From an uncultured Mailhella sp. (GTDB taxonomy: Bacteria > Desulfobacterota > Desulfovibrionia > Desulfovibrionales > Desulfovibrionaceae), in the NCBI GenBank assembly GCA_910577155.1, contig CAJTMS010000012.1, positions 1 through 43,998 of the forward strand: DNA of 43,998 nt. Reading direction: 5' to 3'. Under the pieces are notes generated by a model, which saw nothing but the letters and a program-made list of their open reading frames with translations, was not told the origin of the DNA and did no database searches. This document shows, piece after piece, positions 25,245 through 32,820 of the stretch (position 1 is the stretch's first letter; every line of letters begins with the position of its first letter). The position numbers were made by a program, and so were the translations under genes.

Positions 25245-26231
25245 ATGAGTAAGATAAATATTATTATTATGCGGGACAGAGGACAATCGCACTCGTTTCA
25301 TTTATCCCCAACTACGTTTAAAATAGTCCTTTCTTTGCTGGTTGTTGTTTCTGTTCTTCTTGTTTTTACTATTTGGTTTGGCTTGTCAACGTATAGTAAA
25401 TACGTAGCTATCCTTGAAGAAACTGCAAGTTTGAAACAGTCCATTGAACACAATAAACAAACTGTTACGCGCCTTGCCAATTTAGAACGCTTTTTGCAAA
25501 AATATTCCCCTGACATGCTTGGTTTGCTGGTTCCTGCCGATAATATGGATGCCGGAAATCTGCCTGTTATTAATGGCGATAAGGACGCACTCATGGATGA
25601 GCTTGCAGAAAGTCTGACAGGCTCCAATATGAGTTTTGATATTATTGAAAACGGGGAAAAAGAAGATAGTCCTGAGACAAAAAATCTTGAAAATACAGAT
25701 GCAGACAAAAAGAAAGCAGAACAAAAAACTCTTATCGCAGAAAATGTGAAAACAGAAGCAGAAAAAAAGGCTGAAGCTGAAATGCCGGCAGAACAGGCTC
25801 CGTCAGAACAGGCTCCTGCCGGGAATACAGAGCAAATTGCAGTAAACGAACAGGGAAAGGAAAATACTGCTCCCGTGCAGGAAGTATCCATCACCCAGCA
25901 GCTTAATTCAGGCTATCTTGAAATTGAAAATTTCCATGCTAAACTTACAGCCCAACACGTTGATATTAATTACCAATTAATAAATCTCGGGAAAAAAGTC
26001 CAAATTGAAGGCAGACAAAAATATTATTTGAGCAGTCAGATTGACGGTAAATTTGCCTTGCAGGAATTATCAAACGCCACCAATTCCACTTTCAGAATTC
26101 GTCATTTGAAAAACGTAAATAGTTCCGCTTCTGTTGCAGGCATGAAAATTGGTGAAAAAGCACAGCTTGTTGTTGATGTTATTCTTGATGAGCAAGTTGT
26201 ATTTCGGCAATTCTACCCCCTTGCACGTTAA
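25245..26231 (+). CDS. Single-pass membrane protein with coiled coil and C-terminal beta-rich domain, unknown function
   Basis: A 328-residue protein I do not recognise. Residues 1-25 are polar, then one transmembrane helix (about 26-48) and a short coiled coil (about 55-90). A long Glu/Lys/Ala/Gln-rich linker (about 125-215) with AEQAPSEQAPAG follows. The last 110 residues look like a compact beta-rich domain. The N-terminal layout (short basic head, helix, coiled coil) resembles the membrane anchor of envelope M23 peptidases, but no LytM motif is present. The C-terminal part would lie in the periplasm. It is monocistronic with its own promoter and GGAG ribosome-binding site. Confidence 0.75.
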   Translation: MSKINIIIMRDRGQSHSFHLSPTTFKIVLSLLVVVSVLLVFTIWFGLSTYSKYVAILEETASLKQSIEHNKQTVTRLANLERFLQKYSPDMLGLLVPADNMDAGNLPVINGDKDALMDELAESLTGSNMSFDIIENGEKEDSPETKNLENTDADKKKAEQKTLIAENVKTEAEKKAEAEMPAEQAPSEQAPAGNTEQIAVNEQGKENTAPVQEVSITQQLNSGYLEIENFHAKLTAQHVDINYQLINLGKKVQIEGRQKYYLSSQIDGKFALQELSNATNSTFRIRHLKNVNSSASVAGMKIGEKAQLVVDVILDEQVVFRQFYPLAR

Positions 26232-26258
26232 TTAAAATTTAAAAAACATTAAATATTG

Positions 26259-26286
26259 CTTGCAATTATTAAATTTAATGTATAAA
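26259..26286 (+). promoter_or_regulatory. Promoter of rpmB
   Basis: CTTGCA (26259-26264) and TATAAA (26281-26286) with a 16-base spacer. A leader of about 85 bases before the rpmB ATG holds short palindromes (GCCATATGGC, TACC-AATC-GGTA). Confidence 0.4.
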
Positions 26287-26377
26287 GTGAACAGTCCTTA
26301 CGGGAATTGTGGAATGTTTATTCGCCATATGGCAAAAATACGATACTACCAATCGGTATAGATTTTGGAGGAATAAT

Positions 26378-26590
26378 ATGGGTAAACAATGTGAAGTTTG
26401 CGGTAAAAAGGCTCAAGTTGGTAACTTGGTAAGTCACTCAAATATCAAAACAAAACGCCGCTTTAATCCAAATTTGCAAACAGTTCGCCATCAATTTGAA
26501 GATGGTTCTGTCCGCACTATTGTTTGTTGTACTCGCTGCATTCGTTCCGGTGCTGTTCGTAAACCCAGTCCAAGAAATGTGAATGCATAA
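26378..26590 (+). CDS. rpmB: 50S ribosomal protein L28
   Basis: A 70-residue L28 of the zinc-binding (C+) type: CEVCGKKAQVGNLVSHS at the N-terminus and CCTRCIRSGAVRK near the end provide two CxxC pairs. KTKRRFNPNLQTVR is the rRNA-binding core. The frame is open upstream to 26309, but GGAGG just before 26378 and the family N-terminus fix the start. It is followed by a strong terminator. Confidence 0.95.
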   Translation: MGKQCEVCGKKAQVGNLVSHSNIKTKRRFNPNLQTVRHQFEDGSVRTIVCCTRCIRSGAVRKPSPRNVNA

Positions 26591-26681
26591 TTAAACGGTT
26601 GATTTGACAATTCTTTAAAGAGCTTAGCTCATATTTTTACGTGTAAGTCATATTGTTTAATGTATGAGTATTCCAAAATTC

Positions 26682-26708
26682 AGCCCTGCCTATGCAGGGC
26701 TTTTTTTT
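26682..26708 (+). terminator. Rho-independent terminator after rpmB
   Basis: AGCCCTGC and GCAGGGCT form an 8-bp stem with a CTAT loop, followed by an uninterrupted T-run. It lies about 90 bases after the rpmB stop. Confidence 0.9.
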
Positions 26709-26786
26709 GTGCAGTTTTGCATCTCTATTTGACAGTATGTGTCTTGTGGGGTATTTTATAAAAAAGTGTTGACAGGTGGGTTGCTT

Positions 26787-27812
26787 ATGAAAAAAATATT
26801 CTTTTTTGTACCCTTTGTTTTATTGGCAGCGTGTTCTTCTGCTGATGTAAATCTTGAGCAAAATCAACGTTTGGAAAGCCTTGAAGAAAAAGTTGACGCT
26901 CTTTTAGTCTATAATAATAAAACCTATGATATTTTAGTGGATAATGAACTTCGCATTTCAGAAGTTGAAAAAGACGCCCAAAAACGGGGTGTGCCTGTTC
27001 CGCAAAAAATTGTGACGGTGGACAGCCTGAAACAGTTTAACATGGGCAGTCCCGTAAGCCCAGCAATGACAGCACAGCAGGGACAGGTAAACTTGCCTGT
27101 TCAGGATGTTCAGCAGGGAGGACAGACTCCGCAGGCGGGTGAAGTCGGCGCACTTACGGGGCAGGATTTGACAAAGGTTGAGGAAAAAACACAGCAGCAA
27201 GTGCAGGAAAATGTCGTACAGCCTCCTCAGCAGACAGCAGAACAGACTGCCCGGCAGCAGCCAGTGCAGCAGGTTCAGCAGACAGTACAGAAAAGTGCAG
27301 AAACAAAAACACCGCAGCCTGCAGAGCAAACACAGCCTGCTCAAGCAGCACAAGCAGAGCCAGCTCAGCAGGCTCAAAGCACTCCACAGCAAGTAGCCGC
27401 CGCGGCGTCTCCTGAAAATGTAGCGCAAGTTTCGGAAATAGCCCAATCAAGCAAGCAGCTCTATGATAATGCGTACCATTTATACCAAAAACGACAATAT
27501 GCAGAAGCAGAAATGGCATTTAATGCCTTTTTAGAGCAATATCCTCAAGACGTGCTTGCACCGAATGCATTGTACTGGAAAGGGGAAACCCTGTATGCAC
27601 GGGCTCTTTATCCGCAGGCGATTTTTGCATTCAAAGACGTGCAGACCCGCTATCCCAAACATCCAAAGACAGCAGATTCGCTTTTAAAAACAGCCATGTC
27701 CTATGCTCGGCTCGGCGATACCGAAAATGCAAGCCTGCACTATCTTGTGCTATTGGAAGATTGGCCGCAGTCTTCCGCTGCGCAAAAAGCACGGTCAATG
27801 GGTTCCAAGTAA
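26787..27812 (+). CDS. CpoB/YbgF-like cell-division coordinator, lipoprotein form
   Basis: A 341-residue protein. The signal ends in a lipobox (LLAAC, Cys at about 17), so it is predicted to be lipid-anchored. A short coiled coil (about 24-62) is followed by a Gln/Pro/Ala-rich linker (about 95-220). Three TPR-like units of the YbgF/CpoB type end the protein, starting SKQLYDNAYHLYQKRQYAEAEM and including ALYWKGETLYARALYPQAI. CpoB links Tol-Pal energetics to peptidoglycan synthesis. The start at 26787 has AGGTGGG; an upstream in-frame Met at 26739 would spoil the signal peptide. First gene of the cpoB-dprA-xerC unit. Confidence 0.85.
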   Translation: MKKIFFFVPFVLLAACSSADVNLEQNQRLESLEEKVDALLVYNNKTYDILVDNELRISEVEKDAQKRGVPVPQKIVTVDSLKQFNMGSPVSPAMTAQQGQVNLPVQDVQQGGQTPQAGEVGALTGQDLTKVEEKTQQQVQENVVQPPQQTAEQTARQQPVQQVQQTVQKSAETKTPQPAEQTQPAQAAQAEPAQQAQSTPQQVAAAASPENVAQVSEIAQSSKQLYDNAYHLYQKRQYAEAEMAFNAFLEQYPQDVLAPNALYWKGETLYARALYPQAIFAFKDVQTRYPKHPKTADSLLKTAMSYARLGDTENASLHYLVLLEDWPQSSAAQKARSMGSK

Positions 27813-27815
27813 TTT

Positions 27816-29393
27816 ATGCATGTGCTGGACAGGCTGAGTGACGAGGCTAAAAAGGAATTTTGGGCAAGTCTTGCCCTGCGCTGTTCAGAGGGAGCACGCC
27901 CGCGGCTATTAGCTAAAATTTTGCGTCACTACGGCTCTGCCTATCAAGCCTATCAACAATTGACTTTACAGGAATCCTTTGCTCCTTTTGATGATTTCGT
28001 CAAAAAAGTTCCCGCGTCTTTTCGTACGGTGCTTAAACATGAGGAGTGGCGCAAATCTGCCATGCAGGAATGGCAGGACGCCCAAAAAACTGACTGTGAA
28101 GTAATTTTATGGACGGACTACCGTTATCCTCTTGCATTAAAACAATTGGTTGATGCACCTCTCTTTTTTTACGCCAAAGGGGATACGGGGCTTTTATCCT
28201 ATCCCACCCTTGCCATAGTGGGGGCAAGAAAAGCAAGTGGGCACGGCAAAGAGAAAGCAGAAGAAATAGCCGGGGAGCTTGCAAGCCTTGGCTTAGCCGT
28301 TGTTTCGGGTATGGCTCTTGGCATTGACCAGTCTGCCCACGAAGGGGCGTTGGCTTCGCAGGGAAAAACCATTGCTGTGCTGGGCACAGGCATCAATGTT
28401 GTGTACCCCAAAGAACATACTGCTCTTTATCGGAAAATTGCCGAAAACGGACTGCTTATCAGTGAATTTTCCCCGTTTACAAAACCGATCGCACAAAATT
28501 TCCCCATCAGGAACAGGCTGATAACCGGGATTTCCGAAGGCGTACTTATTGTGGAAGCCGCCCTCAAAAGCGGAAGTTTGATTACAGCCCGCCTTGCTTT
28601 GGAGCAAAATAAAAATGTGTATGTGTGCCGTCCTTCAGGAGAAAATCACAGTCCGGGCGGGCAAAAGCTTTTGGAAGAAGGGGCGTTATGCGTTGATGAT
28701 GCATATGGCATTATTGCGGATTTAGTGCCCCATTTATCCGTACAGTATGAAAGCTTATGCAAAAAAACAAGGCAGGCAGAGCAGGCTGAAAATGCGGCAG
28801 CAAACCAAAAAGAGAAGAAGGAAGAACGCATTTTTGCAGGGAATACAAGCCCGAGCGAGCAGAAGAGTGCGGAGCAAAAAAAGAAAAAGAGCACCAAGAA
28901 CACAGTAAAAAAGCAGGAACAAGCCCAAAATACGGTAAAGTCTGTGGAATCATTGCCAAAGAAAACCTATTCTGCCTATACCATACTGCAGCGTCCAAAA
29001 ATTGATGAGGAGCTGCTGCCCCTTTCTCTTGATTTTGGGGAAATGGCGCAATCTATTTTAAATAAAAAAAATCCCCATAAAAAAATTTTTCAGCAGTATA
29101 AAAAAGAAGCCCGCTGCGAGCAAAAGCAAAAAAGGGCAAAGGAAGACGTTTTTGCGGAACAGGCTTGTGAAAAACACGGTTCAGCACATCAGAAAGCACT
29201 TGCAGCTGATAACCCTCTTGTACAAATTGTAGCGGAACAGGAACTGCTGACGGCTGATGACATCATGCAAACTTTGCAGGAACAGGGCATTGCCATGGAT
29301 ATGGCACGCCTCTCTTCTGAACTTCTCATGCTGGAAGTGGAAGGAAAAATTGTGAAAGAAGCAGGGGCACGCTACAGGGTTTGTTATGAATAA
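27816..29393 (+). CDS. dprA: DNA-processing protein DprA with long internal linker
   Basis: A 525-residue DprA (usual length about 360-400). The order is an N-terminal helical (SAM-like) region (1-95) and a Rossmann-like core with PTLAIVGARKASGHGKEKAE, VVSGMALGIDQSAHEGAL, TIAVLGTGINVVYPKEH and FPIRNRLITGISEGVLIVEA. Then comes an unusual Lys/Glu/Gln-rich linker of about 140 residues (about 312-460) and a C-terminal winged-helix domain (LVQIVAEQELLTADDIMQTL onwards). DprA binds ssDNA and loads RecA in transformation. It overlaps xerC by 8 bases. Confidence 0.93.
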   Translation: MHVLDRLSDEAKKEFWASLALRCSEGARPRLLAKILRHYGSAYQAYQQLTLQESFAPFDDFVKKVPASFRTVLKHEEWRKSAMQEWQDAQKTDCEVILWTDYRYPLALKQLVDAPLFFYAKGDTGLLSYPTLAIVGARKASGHGKEKAEEIAGELASLGLAVVSGMALGIDQSAHEGALASQGKTIAVLGTGINVVYPKEHTALYRKIAENGLLISEFSPFTKPIAQNFPIRNRLITGISEGVLIVEAALKSGSLITARLALEQNKNVYVCRPSGENHSPGGQKLLEEGALCVDDAYGIIADLVPHLSVQYESLCKKTRQAEQAENAAANQKEKKEERIFAGNTSPSEQKSAEQKKKKSTKNTVKKQEQAQNTVKSVESLPKKTYSAYTILQRPKIDEELLPLSLDFGEMAQSILNKKNPHKKIFQQYKKEARCEQKQKRAKEDVFAEQACEKHGSAHQKALAADNPLVQIVAEQELLTADDIMQTLQEQGIAMDMARLSSELLMLEVEGKIVKEAGARYRVCYE

Positions 29394-30390
29394 GACTGTT
29401 TTCGAACCATGTGACAACGTGAAGCTTTTTCTTGCGCATATTGCGTTTCAGAAAAATTATTCAGAGGCGACAGTGCGTTCCTATGGCACGGATTTAGAAG
29501 AATTTGAAATTTTTTTACGGAGAAAAGAAAAAAGTCTCGGTCTCTTGGAAACTGTCCGTAAAAAAGATGTGCAGGAATTTTTAGCCGCGCTGTACAGACA
29601 AAAAATGCATAAAACTTCCATGGCACGTAAACTTTCCTGTCTGCGATCTTTTTTTCGTTTTATGCTCAAGAAGAAATATATAGCAGAAAATCCCATGCTG
29701 GGTATCAGTAATCCCAAGCAGGAAATACATCACCCCACCATGCTCAATGTGGATCAGGTCACCGGCATGCTTGATGAAAAAAATCCCAATGAAGAGGATA
29801 TTTTTTATTATCGGGACAATGCCTTGCTGGAGCTGTTGTACGGTTCAGGTCTGCGAATTTCCGAGGCACTGGGCATAAACCTGCAAGAGATAAAAGCAGA
29901 CAGTGATACGGTCAAAGTTTTTGGAAAAGGAAGCAAGGAACGAATAGTACCCCTTTCCGATACCTGTAAAAAAGCCTTGCAGGCATGGCTTGAAAAAAGA
30001 ATTCTGCTGACTGTGGAGAGAGGTGAAAAAGCTCTTTTTGTCGGCAAGCGCGGAAAACGGCTTAACCGCAGGGAAGCCAACAGAATAATTGAATTGTGCA
30101 GGAAAAAGGCAGGGGTTGAAACCCGTGTGTCCGCCCATGATTTACGACATTCCTTTGCTACCCATTTATTGGAAGGGGGAGCAGACTTGCGGTCCGTGCA
30201 GGAACTGTTGGGACACAGCAAAATTGCCACAACGGAGCGCTATACCCATTTGGATATGGACGCACTGACAAAAATTTATGATAAATCTCACCCCTTTGCA
30301 AAACCTGAAATCAAGAGTGAGCCCAAAAACGAAACCGAACGGGAACATATACGCGGGGAGAAAATGGCTCATGCAAAAGACAACGAATAG
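29386..30390 (+). CDS. xerC: XerC/XerD-type tyrosine recombinase
   Basis: A 334-residue recombinase. The N-terminal SAM-like DNA-binding domain (about 7-100) includes YSEATVRSYGTDLEEFEIFL. The catalytic domain has LYGSGLRISEALGI (first Arg), HDLRHSFATHLLEGG (His-x-x-Arg), LLGHSKIATTERYTHLD (His and the nucleophile Tyr). All catalytic residues are present. A charged tail of about 30 residues extends past the usual end. It resolves chromosome dimers at dif with a partner recombinase not in this window; XerC versus XerD cannot be settled by eye. Its ATG lies inside the end of dprA. Confidence 0.92.
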   Translation: MNKTVFEPCDNVKLFLAHIAFQKNYSEATVRSYGTDLEEFEIFLRRKEKSLGLLETVRKKDVQEFLAALYRQKMHKTSMARKLSCLRSFFRFMLKKKYIAENPMLGISNPKQEIHHPTMLNVDQVTGMLDEKNPNEEDIFYYRDNALLELLYGSGLRISEALGINLQEIKADSDTVKVFGKGSKERIVPLSDTCKKALQAWLEKRILLTVERGEKALFVGKRGKRLNRREANRIIELCRKKAGVETRVSAHDLRHSFATHLLEGGADLRSVQELLGHSKIATTERYTHLDMDALTKIYDKSHPFAKPEIKSEPKNETEREHIRGEKMAHAKDNE

Positions 30391-30485
30391 TATTCTCTAT
30401 GGGTATACTGTTGCAGCTCATTGATTTTTAAAAAGATTATTATCTCGTCAAAACAATGTTAACCGGCTGAAAAGAGTAAAATATC

Positions 30486-31202
30486 ATGGAATATAAAGAA
30501 GAAGAGAGCGTTTCTTTTTCCCATATCGGCAGAGAGTGGCATATTTACCGTGCAGATATGGAAAGCCTGTGGGAAAGCATGGGCAACAACCAAGACGCCA
30601 TACAGGCGTTTTACGAAGATGAACGATTGCCCTATTGGGCAGAGCTTTGGAGCTCAGGTTTCGGGCTTGCCACGTGGCTGAAGCAAAATGAAGGGAGCAT
30701 TGCAGGGAATGTTTGCCTTGATTTAGGTTGCGGGCTGGGGTTTACTGCACTATGCGGGACAGTGTGCAAAGCAAAAGTGCTTGCCTGTGATTATGAAAAA
30801 CAGGCTTTGGATCTGGTGCGGTTTAATGCCCTCAAAAATGCTGTTTTAATTTGTGAAGAGTATGAAGATGTTTGGCAAAGCCCTGTTCCTGTGTTGTGCC
30901 CCTTGCTTTTGGATTGGCGTGTTCCCTGTGTTGAAGAAAAAAAATTCCCCTTTATCTGGGCATCGGATATTGCCTATGAACGAAAATTTATGCCTGAAAT
31001 TTTAAAATTTTTGGATTATGCACTGACAGCAGACGGTGTTTTTTGGATAGCAGAACCCGGCAGGGCTATTTATCGGTATTTTTTAGAAGAGGTAAAAAAT
31101 TTTCCTTTTACCATTAAAAAAGTCCATGCGGAATTGACGCCGAAAATTTCAGAACATATCCTGCCTGCTCACGTGAATATTTGGGAAATAAAAAGGAAAT
31201 AA
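30486..31202 (+). CDS. Class I SAM-dependent methyltransferase
   Basis: A 238-residue protein with the PYWAELWSSGFGLATWL segment (about 49-65) and SAM motif I VCLDLGCGLGF (about 77-87), then KVLACDYEKQAL and IWASDIAYERKF. The pattern is that of the lysine/nicotinamide-type methyltransferase group (METTL/NNMT-like), often acting on proteins. The substrate is not evident. It stands alone after xerC with 95 bases between and ends in a bidirectional terminator. Confidence 0.8.
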   Translation: MEYKEEESVSFSHIGREWHIYRADMESLWESMGNNQDAIQAFYEDERLPYWAELWSSGFGLATWLKQNEGSIAGNVCLDLGCGLGFTALCGTVCKAKVLACDYEKQALDLVRFNALKNAVLICEEYEDVWQSPVPVLCPLLLDWRVPCVEEKKFPFIWASDIAYERKFMPEILKFLDYALTADGVFWIAEPGRAIYRYFLEEVKNFPFTIKKVHAELTPKISEHILPAHVNIWEIKRK

Positions 31203-31219
31203 AATCACATGGACAAATA

Positions 31220-31250
31220 AAAAATCGGAGAAATTTTCTCCGATTTTTTA
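31220..31250. terminator. Bidirectional terminator between convergent genes
   Basis: AAAAATCGGAGAA and TTCTCCGATTTTT form a near-perfect palindromic hairpin with A-run and T-run on the two sides. It lies 17 bases after the methyltransferase stop and 17 bases after the stop of the convergent ZraP-like gene, so it can serve both. Confidence 0.9.
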
Positions 31251-31266
31251 GGTTTATGAAGGCATC

Positions 31267-31779
31267 TTATAATTCGCTGTCAGGATTGTCTTCAGACGGT
31301 ATTTGCTTTGGCATAGCGCGGCGAAATTCAATGCCAAATTCTTTTTCAACTTGAGTGCGGAAACTGTATCTTTCAGTATCAATTTTGTTTTCAAGGGCAA
31401 TGATTTCTTTAATCAGCTTGTTAAGCTGGTCGGGTTTTACATTGGGGTTGTCGCGGAAAACATCAAGTTCCATTCTTTTCAGGCGGAGATCGTCAAAAAG
31501 CGGTTTCATGGTTTTAAAGTGGTTTTCGCGCATTTCGCCTAATTTGGCGAGTTGTTCCTGAGTCAGATTTTGTTCTTGTTCTGCATAGAAGCAGTTGCCG
31601 CGGTGGTAGTTGTGGCGGTATCCTTCATAGTTGCCGCAGCCGCCGTGTCTGTATTCTTGATGATGATAGCCTCTATGGTGATACCCATAATCGCCGCCGT
31701 GATAAGCTTGTGCATAGCCTGCACCTGTTACTGCCATTGCCATAATTGCGAGTGTTCCAAACATTGTACTTTTTTTCAT
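31267..31779 (-). CDS. Exported ZraP/Spy-like metal-associated protein with His/Tyr/Gly-rich N-terminus
   Basis: A 170-residue protein with signal peptide (cleavage after AQA, about residue 25). Residues 26-66 are rich in His, Tyr and Gly with two Cys (HHRGYHHQEYRHGGCG), a likely metal-binding stretch. The rest is helical with the LTQEQLAKLGEMRENHF motif typical of the Spy/CpxP/ZraP group, followed by LRLKRMELDVFRDNPNVK. ZraP is a periplasmic zinc-binding chaperone. The ribosome-binding site is AAAGGA. Last of three adjacent minus-strand genes with almost the same signal-peptide coding DNA; a sigma-54-type promoter lies upstream of the group. Confidence 0.85.
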   Translation of the reverse strand: MKKSTMFGTLAIMAMAVTGAGYAQAYHGGDYGYHHRGYHHQEYRHGGCGNYEGYRHNYHRGNCFYAEQEQNLTQEQLAKLGEMRENHFKTMKPLFDDLRLKRMELDVFRDNPNVKPDQLNKLIKEIIALENKIDTERYSFRTQVEKEFGIEFRRAMPKQIPSEDNPDSEL

Positions 31780-31843
31780 AATTTAATTCCTTTCTTATAT
31801 TTATTTTATCAGTATTAATGCTTATTTTTCTTATGTCTTTTTA

Positions 31844-32050
31844 TCAGCAGCCGCCATGCCCATGCCCATGTTCGTGACCGTGTCCATGTCCGTAGCCGTG
31901 CCCATGGTAATTATACCCACAATTATCGTTATGATATTTGTATTCTGTATTTGTTTGGTTGCTTGATGTATTTGGGTTGTATGCTTGTGCATAGCTTACG
32001 CCTGTTGCTGCCATTGCCATAATTGCGAGTGTTACAAAAATCTTTTTCAT
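31844..32050 (-). CDS. Exported 68-residue Gly/His-repeat peptide
   Basis: A small protein with a signal peptide ending AQA (about residue 23). The mature 45 residues begin with a polar Asn/Thr-rich part and end in a Gly-His repeat (HGHGHGHEHGHGHGG) and a terminal Cys. About nine His in the mature part make metal binding (Ni, Zn, Cu) very likely. No family is recognised. An AAGGAA ribosome-binding site precedes the ATG. 64 bases separate it from the ZraP-like gene, and its signal-peptide DNA is nearly the same as in both neighbours. Confidence 0.75.
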   Translation of the reverse strand: MKKIFVTLAIMAMAATGVSYAQAYNPNTSSNQTNTEYKYHNDNCGYNYHGHGYGHGHGHEHGHGHGGC

Positions 32051-32115
32051 TTTTTTTATTCCTTTATTTTATTTTTTATATTGTTATTGTCGGGTAGATT
32101 TGTTTTGAAATATTT

Positions 32116-32406
32116 TTACCAGCGGTGACCGTGCCCTGGCTTGTGCCCGTAAGGTCCGTGCTCTTTCCCGTGTCCTGGACCAAATCCAAATACAGGAGGT
32201 TTAGGTGCAGGGCGGCGGTGAGGTTTAGGCGGGTGAAATTGAGGTCCATGGTGTTTTGGACCGTGTCCATGGAAGTAGAAGCCGGGGTGAGATTGGTAGT
32301 TAATGCTTATCTGACTTGGTGTGTAGTAAACGCCGTGAGCGTGTGCACAGCCTGCGCCGATAAGTGCCATTGCCATAACTGCGAATGTTCCAAAAATCTT
32401 TTTCAT
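32116..32406 (-). CDS. Exported 96-residue His/Pro/Gly-rich protein
   Basis: A signal peptide (MKKIFGTFAVMAMALIGAG, cleavage near AHA) precedes about 72 residues rich in His, Pro and Gly (HGHGPKHHGPQFHPPKPHRR, then a GHGKEHGPYGHKPGHGHR-like tail). Roughly 15 His in the mature part. The Cys in the signal is not in a canonical lipobox. The good AGGA ribosome-binding site and the shared signal peptide with the next two genes support it as real. First gene of the group, about 78 bases downstream of the inferred sigma-54 start. Confidence 0.72.
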   Translation of the reverse strand: MKKIFGTFAVMAMALIGAGCAHAHGVYYTPSQISINYQSHPGFYFHGHGPKHHGPQFHPPKPHRRPAPKPPVFGFGPGHGKEHGPYGHKPGHGHRW

Positions 32407-32494
32407 ATCATAATCCTGCTATTATTTATGTGGTTATTAATGAGGGATTTTTGTTCTCATTTCGAAAAATCTTTTCTCGTTATGTCTGCTATAT

Positions 32495-32510
32495 AGCAAA
32501 GAGCATGCCA
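32495..32510 (-). promoter_or_regulatory. Sigma-54-type promoter of the His-rich gene group
   Basis: On the minus strand the sequence TGGCATGCTCTTTGCT matches the -24/-12 consensus TGGCAC-N5-TTGCA/T: GG at 32509-32508 and GC at 32497-32496, exactly ten bases between. It lies 89 bases upstream of the first His-rich gene and points at it. E. coli zraP is also sigma-54 dependent (through ZraR), which fits the ZraP-like gene in the group. Confidence 0.65.
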
Positions 32511-32584
32511 AACATTAAAACATATTGAAAAGATTATCTTTTTTATTTATTCCAATTTTTTTTGCGCTTAAAATAACGGAAAAG

Positions 32585-32621
32585 TGTAACATTAGTATGC
32601 AGATTGTTTCATATTTACACG
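32585..32621. promoter_or_regulatory. Possible enhancer site upstream of the sigma-54 promoter
   Basis: GTGTAA (32585-32590) and TTACAC (32616-32621) are inverted repeats centred near -119 from the inferred start, the usual distance for an activator of sigma-54 promoters. TAACATTAGTATGC (32588-32601) recurs in similar, inverted form at 32710-32723 (GTATGCTAATGTGA). The assignment is tentative. Confidence 0.35.
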
Positions 32622-32820
32622 TTTTTATAGAATACAACAGATGATAATTATATTTTTATCCTGTAATATTAGTAAGATATATGAAAAATAATAGAGTGGT
32701 GCGAAGAAAGTATGCTAATGTGATAAAAATATAACATATGAGTAAAATAGTTACATATAATAAGGTTTTTCTCTGAGAGCTTGTCCCGATAACATGTAGA
32801 ATAGTTATGTCATGGAATAT

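Noticed and set aside
26958..27446. Leu/Cys-rich 162-codon frame antisense to the CpoB-like gene
   Set aside because: It arises from the CAG/GCA-rich linker read backwards; the plus-strand gene has lipobox and TPRs.
32638..32660. GATAATTAT...TTATC word resembling a Fur box
   Set aside because: The match to the 19-bp consensus is partial and such AT-rich words are frequent in this intergenic region.
32776..32800. CTCTGAGAG followed by CCCG, superficially like part of a TPP riboswitch
   Set aside because: The second half of the THI box is absent and the next gene on that strand is far away and unrelated.
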